Below are positions 36,677-44,376 of a stretch of 64,000 nucleotides of DNA, piece by piece. Position 1 is the stretch's first letter. Each line of letters starts with the position of its first letter. The notes beneath the pieces were generated by a model, which was not told the DNA's origin, searched no databases, and saw nothing but the letters and a program-made list of their open reading frames with translations. A program made the position numbers and the translations under genes. Origin of the DNA: Acidimicrobiia bacterium (lineage in GTDB: Bacteria; Acidobacteriota; Terriglobia; Bryobacterales; Bryobacteraceae). The DNA is taken from positions 1 through 64,000 of the forward strand of contig VFZE01000011.1 of the NCBI GenBank assembly GCA_016871315.1, given 5' to 3'.

Positions 36677-38106
36677 TGAAGATAGCTTCTGATGTATTCA
36701 GCAAAGCCGGTAACGTAACCTTGCGCGAGATATTCTTCCAGCAAGGGGGCGAGGGTTGACTTGAGCACCGATGGATCCTGGCCGAGGAAGTAACTGTGGC
36801 CTGGGATGAGAGAGAAGGCATCGTCGCCGGCGTGTTCGATGAAGATGGAGAGAAGATCGCGGTACGCTTTCTGCGTTTCCGCGCAGCCATGTGCTTCCAC
36901 CACGTTCGTCGAAGGCCAGAGCGAGAGAAAAGCGAAGCGGCGGCGAACGGCGACATCGACAATGGCGATACTGCGATCGGCAGTGTTCATCGTGCCGAGG
37001 ATGTGGAGATTGCCGGGGAGGGCGAGCTTGGATTGGAAAGGTGGGCCGAAGTCGTAGGGGAGAGCAATGTCTCGTTCGTACTCGGGGTTAGGTTCCAGCA
37101 GGTAGATTGCTTCGCCGAGGATCTTGCCGAGGTCGGCGCGATTGATTTCATCGATGTGGAGGAGGTAGCTTTTGCCAGGATTGGCCTGGGCTTCGGCAGC
37201 AGCCTGCATGAGGGCCCCGGCGACAGGAGCGAACTGCAGGCCTTGACCGTTATTCGAGAGCAAGGGCGCGAGACCGCCAACGAAGTTTTCGTAGGTTGTG
37301 TTGGGATGAAACTGAATGGTGCGGCCGAAACCATCGTAGGATTCGCGGAGGAGTTGGCGGGCCATACGGGTCTTGCCGGTACCGGGCGGGCCCTGAATGA
37401 TGACATAGCGGCGCCGATGGAGCAGGGCGAGGACGTCCTGATCGGTAGTGGAGGGCATGAGATGGGAGAACCACTGCGACCGGATGTTGTTTGACTCAGC
37501 TTCAAACTGTTTGAGGGGGTGATAGCCGCGTTCTTCAAGGAGGATGTCGAGAAAAGCTGCCACGGCGTCAGCAGTTGCCGCGCTATCGGATGTGGGTTTG
37601 AAGATCGCGTACAGCTCCTTGCCATAGCGCGCGAAGACCTTGCGGCAAGCATCGCCGAAGTTCAAGCTGCCGGGGACGGGCAGATCAATGCGAGTGGGGT
37701 CTTGCTTGGCCCAAGCGATCTGACTGCCAGAGCCGTGCTTGTGGTTTAGCCAGTGGCAGATGGCCTGCATTTTTCGAGCGTGGCCTGGGCGGCCGAGGAT
37801 GGCCTCGTCGGGCGAAAGTCCTTGGGTGCCGGTGACCATCGCAATCAGGCACGGTTCGTTCTCCAACGGAAAGATGACGAACGATGTGCCGGTGTAAGAG
37901 CCGGAGTCCGGGTTGGACGGATGGATGTATGCGGCAAAGGGCACACCATCGTCGTGCTTGATTTCGGGTGCACGGAGCTTTATCGATTGCGCCGCATGTT
38001 TGTGGTAGCGGCTGCCAAACAGGGTTTCGAAAGCCGACTTATTTCGAGCTTGCCAGTTTTCCGTGGAAGAGGAGGCGATGATTTCGAGCAGTGGTTCGAG
38101 GCTCAT
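36661..38106 (-). CDS. mcrB: McrB-like AAA+ GTPase/ATPase subunit
   Basis: The motor subunit of the McrBC-type system, 481 aa. Walker A is GPPGTGKT at 239-246, Walker B is LLHIDEINRAD, and the McrB signature MNTADRS is present in GTMNTADRSIAIVDVAVRRR. Residues 1-170 form the specificity region; they include GVPFAAYIHPSN and TGTQGLSPDEAILGRPGHA and do not obviously match DUF3578, so base recognition may differ. The ATG at 38106 overlaps the sulfatase TGA, linking it to the upstream operon; an in-frame ATG at 38121 is less likely. Confidence 0.87.
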   Translation of the reverse strand: MSLEPLLEIIASSSTENWQARNKSAFETLFGSRYHKHAAQSIKLRAPEIKHDDGVPFAAYIHPSNPDSGSYTGTSFVIFPLENEPCLIAMVTGTQGLSPDEAILGRPGHARKMQAICHWLNHKHGSGSQIAWAKQDPTRIDLPVPGSLNFGDACRKVFARYGKELYAIFKPTSDSAATADAVAAFLDILLEERGYHPLKQFEAESNNIRSQWFSHLMPSTTDQDVLALLHRRRYVIIQGPPGTGKTRMARQLLRESYDGFGRTIQFHPNTTYENFVGGLAPLLSNNGQGLQFAPVAGALMQAAAEAQANPGKSYLLHIDEINRADLGKILGEAIYLLEPNPEYERDIALPYDFGPPFQSKLALPGNLHILGTMNTADRSIAIVDVAVRRRFAFLSLWPSTNVVEAHGCAETQKAYRDLLSIFIEHAGDDAFSLIPGHSYFLGQDPSVLKSTLAPLLEEYLAQGYVTGFAEYIRSYLQWLKL

Positions 38107-39425
38107 AAAGACATGGGCCATTCGCGGCCGCCGGGTTCGTTGGGGCGGGTTTTGCCGGGGGGGAGGAAGTCGAGCGTGTCGTGCATCCATTGGGAGAGGC
38201 GGCGCTTCAGGTCGGCGAGAGTTTCCTGGTGCGCGGGGTCGGCGGCGAGGTTGTGGAATTCGTGGGGGTCGGATTGGAGGTCGTAGAGCTCAAGAAGTGG
38301 GCGGGTAGGATCGAGCAAGCGCATGTGCTGGTCAGAGAGGCGGCCGCGGCGGGATTCGGCGAGGTACGACTTCCAGGTGGGGGAGTTTTCGAGGTCCCAG
38401 GCCGGACGGTAGGGGAAGTGCGGGGCGGCGTTGAAAATCAGCTTGTGACGAGCGGTGCGGACGGAGCGGATGGGGTCGAAGTTGTCGTGCCAGTTTCGCT
38501 CGGAGAAGACTTCGGTGCGCGGGGCGGATGTCCGGATGCTGCGGCCTTGCATCTTGGCGGGCTTGGGGATGCCGGCGAGTTCGAGCCAGGTGACGGGCAG
38601 ATCGACATGGGAAACGAGTTGATCGGTGACGGCGGGTTTGATTTGAGAGGGCCAGCGAAAGATCAGAGGGACGTTGATGCCGGCGTCATAGCAGGTGCCT
38701 TTCGCGCGGGGAAAGGGCATGCCGTTGTCGCCGGTGAAGACGACGCAGGTGTTCTGGCCGAGGCCGCGCTTTTGAAGAATGGATAAGATCTGGCCGCATT
38801 CGGAATCCATGCGGGCGATTTCGTCGTGGTAGAGGGCGAGATCTTTTCGAATCTCGGGGGTGTCGGGGAGCCAGGCGGGGACGCGGATTTTCGCGGGGTC
38901 GTGCGGGTTGGGGATGGTTCCGTCCTGATAGGGGCGGTGGGGATCGGAGAAGCCGACGTGCAGGAAGAACGGGCGGCCGGAGGGGAGCTTGTCGAAGAAC
39001 TCTTCGAACGACGCTTTCGGGGAGCCGTAGTAGTCCCAGCGCTTGTCGAAGCTGGGGCCCTGATGCACTTTGCGGAATGCGCCAACGAAGTAGCCTTTCT
39101 CTTTGAGGGGCTCGAGGAAGCTTGGTTCGTAATCGGGGAGCGGAGTGTGGAGGCGCGAAGTGGAAGTGGTGTGCGGGGCACAGCCGGTGAAGATGGAGCT
39201 TCGGTTAGGGCTGCACTGCGGGCTGGTGACGAAGCAGTTGTTAAAGCGCACACCTTCGCGGGCCATGCGGTCCAGATGCGGGGTCTGCATGACGGTGTTG
39301 CCGTAGCAGCCGAGATCCGGCTGGCTGTGATCGTCGGAGATGAGGAAAACGAAGTTGGGCGGCGGGCCGGATGCCTGTGCGAACAGAGGAGCCGATTGCA
39401 GGAGCGAGCGGCGCGTGAGTCTCAT
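38103..39425 (-). CDS. Tat-exported sulfatase
   Basis: A type I sulfatase, 440 aa, hydrolysing sulfate esters of polysaccharides or glycolipids. The formylglycine site is C71-S-P-N-R75 in SPQCSPNRSSIFTG, which needs a maturase encoded elsewhere. Metal ligands DD at 31-32 and VVFTGDNG are present. The leader MRLTRRSLLQSAP is a short twin-arginine signal. It is coupled by ATGA overlaps to DUF3604 upstream and McrB downstream. Confidence 0.9.
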   Translation of the reverse strand: MRLTRRSLLQSAPLFAQASGPPPNFVFLISDDHSQPDLGCYGNTVMQTPHLDRMAREGVRFNNCFVTSPQCSPNRSSIFTGCAPHTTSTSRLHTPLPDYEPSFLEPLKEKGYFVGAFRKVHQGPSFDKRWDYYGSPKASFEEFFDKLPSGRPFFLHVGFSDPHRPYQDGTIPNPHDPAKIRVPAWLPDTPEIRKDLALYHDEIARMDSECGQILSILQKRGLGQNTCVVFTGDNGMPFPRAKGTCYDAGINVPLIFRWPSQIKPAVTDQLVSHVDLPVTWLELAGIPKPAKMQGRSIRTSAPRTEVFSERNWHDNFDPIRSVRTARHKLIFNAAPHFPYRPAWDLENSPTWKSYLAESRRGRLSDQHMRLLDPTRPLLELYDLQSDPHEFHNLAADPAHQETLADLKRRLSQWMHDTLDFLPPGKTRPNEPGGREWPMSL

Positions 39426-42217
39426 TTGGTGATCCAGACGGGGCTCGACCAGGCGATTTGATCGTCCACCTGCTGGACGCGGACGTAGTAGTAGGTTTCC
39501 TTGTCGAGCGGGTTGGGGTCGGCGAAAGAGAAGGTGGCGTCCTTGGAGAGCGGGTGCGTGGTGTGGATGAACTCGTTGTTGCGGACGATGTCGATCTGGC
39601 GGATGGGCTTGGTGCCTTTGACGGCGACATGGAGGCGCGGGGAGCCGGAGCCCTTGATGATGGAGCCCTGCAAATGACGCGCGCCGGCGAGTTCGAGCTG
39701 ATAGTCGAGCACGATGTTGTCGGTGGAGCCGTAGGACTGGCGGGCGCGCATGGCGTCGAGCAGCGCTTGTTTGGAGAATTCGGTGGAGAGGGTACAGGCG
39801 TAGGAGATGTGCGTGGAGAGGTGATCGGAGGAGACCTGCACGCCGAGCTTGTAGCCTTTGGCCCAGGCGTTCCAGACGTAGCCGGCAGGGCGGAAGCCGC
39901 CGGGCGCGGAGGCAAGGTTGCCTGTGTGGGCGGCCTTGGGCCCGCCTTCATATTCATTGGAGACGCGGTCGCCCTGGTAGATTTCGACAAGCGGCTCGAC
40001 TTCGGGATCGTTGTCGCGCCAGTCGGTGCCCATGTTGGATGCGGAGGTGTGGGAGATGGCGATGCCTTTGTACTTGCGGAGGTAGTCGTAGAGCGCTTGG
40101 GCGCCGGTACGGGCTTTTTGTTCTTCGACGGGGATGGGCAAGGTTGGATTACCGCGCACGGCGAAGATGACGTTGCGGTGGCCGTTGGGATAGCCGACGC
40201 TGCGCTCGTAGCCGTACAGGGGAAGGAAAGTGCCTTGGATAGTGAACAGGTCGGCGGCCTGCTGGAGGAGCCAGTTGATGTAAGCGTCGTCGGGGCCGGC
40301 GGCGCCGTTGTGTTCGCTGACCATGAGGTAGTCGAGCGAGGCGGCGTCGATGGCGTAGCGATAGGTATCAAGCAAGGAGCCGTCGTTGTTGCCGTCCATG
40401 GAGAATTCGGTGTGGCGGTGGGTATCGCCGCGGTAGATCTTGAGCGAACGGCCGGCGCTTTGGATGACGGCGGCGCGGATGCGCGCGAGGTCACCCGCTT
40501 CATCGGCGTGAATGCGCGGGGAGGTGAGCTGAACTTGTGGGCGCGGAGCAAGAGCGATGGAGACAGGAGCGGGGCCGGGAGAAGGAATGCGCGCGGCAAT
40601 CACTTCCGTACGGCGGTAGAGGAACTCTTCAAAGTCGCGATTGTCGGTGGGGTAGGCGGCGTAGAGCGAGCCGGGCGCGGTGAAGGCGAAGCCGGAGCGC
40701 ATGTCCTGGCGGCCGTTGGAGAAAGGTATGGTGAGCGGCGCTGACCACTTGTCGCCTTCATAACTCATGCCGAAGATTTCCCAGGCGGCGCGGTGATTGG
40801 GGGTATCTGCAGGGATGTCCTGGATGCGGTTGAGGCGGTGGCGGAAGAAGAGCCAGATGCGTCCGGCGCCGTCGTGGACAAGCGAAGGAAGATCGTTGTG
40901 TCCGGCGAGGTGCTTGGGGATGGCGGCTTCAAAATCGGCGGGCTGCTTCCACTGCGCGCCGTCGAGGACGGCGACTTTGACGGAGCGCCAGGAGTAGAGC
41001 ATGGTGCCTTGCTGGCGCGGGAGGAAGCCGGTGTCTTTGCCCCATTCGAAGCCCGATTCGTTGTAGGCGACCCAGAGGCGGTTCTGCTTGTCGCAAGCGA
41101 GTGTGGGGTAGGCTTCGTACTTTCCGGTGTCGGCGACGGCAACCGGTTCGGCCCATGTACCATTTTCAAACTTGCGGAGGAATACGTCGTAGTTGTCCTT
41201 GTCGTAGGTGTCCCAGGCAACGTAGACGCGGCCGGCGGAGTCGGCCGTGACGACAGGGTTCCAGTCATTGGCGGGAGAAGTGGATAGTTTCTCTTCCGGG
41301 GACCAGGAGGAGCCGTCGTAGCGGCGGGCGAAGATATCGGACTTGCCGTTGCGGAAGCCTTGCCAGACAACCCAGAGGTTGCCTTGCGAATCAGTGGCGA
41401 CGTTGTGAAAGATGTCGGGCTGCGGGGCTTCGGTGAGGCGCGTGACGGTGGACGTGGGAGTGCGAGCGTAGAGATCCCAGTTGCCGTTGACCTGAGCGGA
41501 CCAGACGAACCAAGGATGACTGGATTTGTCACGCGCAGTCTTAACGAGGTGGATGTCGGAGTGATCTTCCGAGAGCTTGACAGAAGGCTCCCAGACGCGG
41601 CCGTCGTAGCGGCGCGCGTGTACTTCGTTGCGGTTGTCTTTGAAAGAGACCCAGGCGGCCCAGAGCTCGCCGGAAGGGGATGCGGTGAGAGAGGCGAAGT
41701 CGGCCTGACGGTCAGGGTGCGAGATGGAGAGTGCGGTGGGGATTCGCTCAATGGTGAAGTTGCGGATTTGTGTGGAGGGCGAGGAGGTTTTGAAAGTGAG
41801 GTTGCCGTGGTTGGTTTCGATATTGACGGTGGCGGATTTTCCTTTGACGTCGAGGATGAGACCGGGAGTGAGGATGTAGGGGCGAGCGGGTTCCAGGCGC
41901 GCGTGCTCCCAGGGGCGGAAGGTGAAGTTGACGCCTTTGTGCGCGGCGAGGTGGAAGGATGTTCCTTCGATCTTGTCGCCGGGGCGCGGATGCCAGGGGC
42001 GCAAGGAGACGAGCGTGCCGCCGGTGACGGAGAGTTTGCCGTCCCATATTGTGGGAGCTTCGGCGCCGAATTCGACGCGGAAGCTGGCGGTGGAGTCGTC
42101 GATGGGGAGGGTGGATTGGGAGAGGAGTGTGCCGCGCTGGAGGAAGATTACCGTGGTGACGAGGACCAGGATGATTGGCCACAGATAAACACGGGTGAAC
42201 GCGCAGTCGGATTTCAT
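39422..42217 (-). CDS. DUF3604 protein with N-terminal beta-propeller
   Basis: A 931-aa exported protein. An N-terminal membrane anchor (LWPIILVLVTTVIFLQ) is followed by a long repeat-rich propeller-like part (SGELWAAWVSFKDN, QGNLWVVWQGFRNGK, AGRVYVAWDTYDKDN). From about residue 600 the DUF3604 domain begins with the PHP-like metal motif GDTHRHTEFSMDG and later HTSASNMGTDWRD. DUF3604 proteins are likely metal-dependent hydrolases of unknown substrate. The ATG at 42217 is chosen because it directly opens the anchor. Confidence 0.8.
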   Translation of the reverse strand: MKSDCAFTRVYLWPIILVLVTTVIFLQRGTLLSQSTLPIDDSTASFRVEFGAEAPTIWDGKLSVTGGTLVSLRPWHPRPGDKIEGTSFHLAAHKGVNFTFRPWEHARLEPARPYILTPGLILDVKGKSATVNIETNHGNLTFKTSSPSTQIRNFTIERIPTALSISHPDRQADFASLTASPSGELWAAWVSFKDNRNEVHARRYDGRVWEPSVKLSEDHSDIHLVKTARDKSSHPWFVWSAQVNGNWDLYARTPTSTVTRLTEAPQPDIFHNVATDSQGNLWVVWQGFRNGKSDIFARRYDGSSWSPEEKLSTSPANDWNPVVTADSAGRVYVAWDTYDKDNYDVFLRKFENGTWAEPVAVADTGKYEAYPTLACDKQNRLWVAYNESGFEWGKDTGFLPRQQGTMLYSWRSVKVAVLDGAQWKQPADFEAAIPKHLAGHNDLPSLVHDGAGRIWLFFRHRLNRIQDIPADTPNHRAAWEIFGMSYEGDKWSAPLTIPFSNGRQDMRSGFAFTAPGSLYAAYPTDNRDFEEFLYRRTEVIAARIPSPGPAPVSIALAPRPQVQLTSPRIHADEAGDLARIRAAVIQSAGRSLKIYRGDTHRHTEFSMDGNNDGSLLDTYRYAIDAASLDYLMVSEHNGAAGPDDAYINWLLQQAADLFTIQGTFLPLYGYERSVGYPNGHRNVIFAVRGNPTLPIPVEEQKARTGAQALYDYLRKYKGIAISHTSASNMGTDWRDNDPEVEPLVEIYQGDRVSNEYEGGPKAAHTGNLASAPGGFRPAGYVWNAWAKGYKLGVQVSSDHLSTHISYACTLSTEFSKQALLDAMRARQSYGSTDNIVLDYQLELAGARHLQGSIIKGSGSPRLHVAVKGTKPIRQIDIVRNNEFIHTTHPLSKDATFSFADPNPLDKETYYYVRVQQVDDQIAWSSPVWITK

Positions 42218-42230
42218 GGTTATGAATATA

Positions 42231-43784
42231 CTACTGCAGGTCGAACACAGCGCCCTGAGAGAGTAGTTTCTTGCGGAGAGTTTCCTTGCTGACTTCGTGG
42301 ACGCCGGCATTGGCGTCGATGGCGAGACGGGCGGCAACGCCGGCGGCTTGACCGAGGATCATGTAGACGGGCTCCATGCGGAGGGTGGAATAAGCGACGT
42401 GGGAGGAAGAGACGCAGACGGGAACGAGGAGGTTTTCGATTTGCTTCTTCTTGGGGAGAAGGACGCGGTACGGGATCTGGTAAGGCTTCACGGGGACTTC
42501 CATGTTGCCTTCGTTCTGGACGGTGCCGTCGGATTGTAGGAAGCGCTGCACGTTGTGCGAGTCGGAGTTGTAGGAGCCCATGCCGATGGCGTCAGGCTTG
42601 GTGAGTTCGGTTTGAATATCTTTCTGCGTCATGACGAAGTCGCCGACTAGGCGGCGGGCTTCGCGGACGTAGATCTGATGCGGCCAGTGGTTGGTATCGA
42701 TGAACTCGTCGGCGCAGAGGCCCCACTTGTTCATCTCTTCGCGGATGGACCCGGGAACGCGCGGGTCGTTGGCGAGGAAGTAGAAGAGGCCGGCGGTGTA
42801 GTCGATGTGATCCTGCCAGATACGGGCGCGCTGTGAGTAAGTGGCATCGGGGTAGAGCCAGGATGCGCCGATGTAGTCGGTGGAGATGGGGCCGCGGTTG
42901 TTGATGTCGGTCTTGCGGTTGGGCATCATCGACCAGATGAAGAGTTCGCCGGCGGGCTTGGGGAGACGGCCGCGGTGTTTTTCAAAAGCGGCGATGTAGC
43001 GGAGGAGAAGTTCCCAGCGCTTGGGGTCGTAGTTGGCGGGCTTGGGATAGGCGATTTGATTCGCGGGGTTGTCGGAAAGGCACATGCGGAAGTTGTAGGC
43101 CTGCACTTTTTTGTCGGCGGCGCCGAGGTTGCCGCGCGGAGTGAGCTGAATATCGGGCAGATGCCGGTTGTTGGCATCGAGGCCGGAGACAGGAAAGTCG
43201 AATTGATGATTGCGGTCCTTGGGGCGGACGCCGGCGAGGGATTCGTTGTACTTGTTAATGGCTTCGCGGCCGATGGTGTAGGAGACGCCCGCCTGAGCGA
43301 AGAGGTCGCCTTCATAGGTGGCGTCGATGAAAATCTTCGCTGTGAAGAGCGTGCCGTTCTCAAGAGCGAGTTCGGTGATGCGGCGGTTTTTCTTTCTTAC
43401 GGCGCGTTCCTGGTGGAGGCGGTGAGAGAGGAAAAGCTCGACGTCGGCTTCCTTGAGCATCTCGCGGAAGGTGTTCTCGGCGACATGAGGTTCGAAGAAC
43501 CAGGTGATGGGCTCGTTGTAGTGTTTGCCGATGCGGCGGTAGAACTCGAGCGAGTAGCCGCCGATAGTCTCTTTGCGGCCGTGATCGGTGCGGCCAAGTC
43601 CGCCGGAGGACATGCCGCCGACATGGCGGCCGGGTTCGAGGAGGGCGGTTTTCAGGCCTTCGCGAGCGGCGGCGACAGCGGCGATGACGCCACCGGAGGT
43701 GGCCCCGTAGACGACAACATCGTGTGCGGGGAAAGAGGGGAGGGCGGCGAGGAGGGCAAGATTAAGAAATGATGGCCTAAGCAT
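42231..43784 (-). CDS. Exported FAD-dependent oxidoreductase
   Basis: A 517-aa flavoprotein of the FAD_oxidored group. The leader (NLALLAALPSFPA) precedes the dinucleotide fold HDVVVYGATSGGVIAAVAAA and the FAD signature GGMSSGGLGRTDHG; the later FIDATYEGDL fits the family. Such enzymes accompany sulfatases and sugar-degrading genes in acidobacteria. It is first of the minus-strand run; DUF3604 follows after 13 bp. Confidence 0.85.
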   Translation of the reverse strand: MLRPSFLNLALLAALPSFPAHDVVVYGATSGGVIAAVAAAREGLKTALLEPGRHVGGMSSGGLGRTDHGRKETIGGYSLEFYRRIGKHYNEPITWFFEPHVAENTFREMLKEADVELFLSHRLHQERAVRKKNRRITELALENGTLFTAKIFIDATYEGDLFAQAGVSYTIGREAINKYNESLAGVRPKDRNHQFDFPVSGLDANNRHLPDIQLTPRGNLGAADKKVQAYNFRMCLSDNPANQIAYPKPANYDPKRWELLLRYIAAFEKHRGRLPKPAGELFIWSMMPNRKTDINNRGPISTDYIGASWLYPDATYSQRARIWQDHIDYTAGLFYFLANDPRVPGSIREEMNKWGLCADEFIDTNHWPHQIYVREARRLVGDFVMTQKDIQTELTKPDAIGMGSYNSDSHNVQRFLQSDGTVQNEGNMEVPVKPYQIPYRVLLPKKKQIENLLVPVCVSSSHVAYSTLRMEPVYMILGQAAGVAARLAIDANAGVHEVSKETLRKKLLSQGAVFDLQ

Positions 43785-43914
43785 TGTGGAGACAAATTTA
43801 GCACGGAGCCTGCATGAACCGAAAATAATGCCGGATTAATGGTAGGTTCATGTGCAGATGCGAGCATGAAATGGGTGTCCGCACCAATCACTTGTAAGGA
43901 GAACTCCTGACCCA

Positions 43915-44076
43915 ATGAAGAAGCTGTTCAGCATCATGCTTGGTCTGTCGCTGTTGGCCGGGACCGCCGCGTTGACCTTCGGACAAGAAAAGAAGGGCGA
44001 CGAGAAGTCCGAGAAGAAGAAAAAGGAAGAGAAGAAGCAGAAAGAAGGCGAGGGCGCAAAGAAGCCCGCCGCGTAA
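43915..44076 (+). CDS. Tiny secreted Lys/Glu-rich peptide, 53 aa
   Basis: The ATG at 43915 follows AAGGAG at 43896-43901. A signal peptide (MKKLFSIMLGLSLLAGTAA) is followed by about 30 residues composed almost only of Lys, Glu, Gly and Asp in KKGDEKSEKKK-type runs, ending in KKPAA. The exported part should be unfolded and highly charged. An intrinsic terminator follows 16 bp later. The function is unknown; metal, polyanion or nucleic-acid binding are guesses. Confidence 0.7.
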   Translation: MKKLFSIMLGLSLLAGTAALTFGQEKKGDEKSEKKKKEEKKQKEGEGAKKPAA

Positions 44077-44092
44077 GCACGCTCGAGTTAGG

Positions 44093-44137
44093 ACGCCGCA
44101 GCAGGCCGGTTGAGGCTGCTGCGGCGTTCGTGTTTTT
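44093..44137 (+). terminator. Intrinsic terminator after the Lys/Glu peptide gene
   Basis: ACGCCGCAGCAG (44093-44104) pairs perfectly with CTGCTGCGGCGT (44116-44127), a 12-bp GC-rich stem with an 11-nt loop, followed by TCGTGTTTTT. Confidence 0.88.
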
Positions 44138-44169
44138 GAGGGATATATTCGGGGTCATGTTGGGACGGA

Positions 44170-44373
44170 TGCCGCTGTGCTGTCAGCCCAGCAGCAGAAT
44201 CCGCCGTTCCAATTGCCCGAGAAAGTGGCGCAGAGGAAACTCAAGAGTCAGGCGTGAAGGCGGAGATGTTCACGGCGGAAGGCGCGGCGCATGGACTCTT
44301 CAACCGTCCGCCGTGGTATGAGCCGACGCTTCGGCGAATGGAGGATTTTTTCCTCCAGACGCTGCGGTGCTAG
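44170..44373 (+). pseudogene. C-terminal remnant of an alpha/beta hydrolase
   Basis: Two frames together spell the end of a dienelactone-hydrolase/BD-FAE-type esterase. The first ends PPFQLPEKVAQRKLKSQA with TGA at 44255. The second, shifted frame continues KAEMFTAEGAAHGLF and then NRPPWYEPTLRRMEDFF to the TAG at 44371. The catalytic His context EGAAHG survives, but the nucleophile half is absent. It sits between the peptide terminator and the TonB receptor stop. Confidence 0.7.
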
Positions 44374-44376
44374 CTA

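Noticed and set aside
34477-38106. McrBC plus NUC1 as a new three-gene defence system
   Set aside because: The nuclease has a secretion signal and a frameshift, so joint intracellular action is unlikely.
39458-40744. Plus-strand open frame of 428 codons opposite DUF3604
   Set aside because: Val/Gly/Asp-rich shadow; the minus-strand metal motif GDTHRHTEFS is clear.
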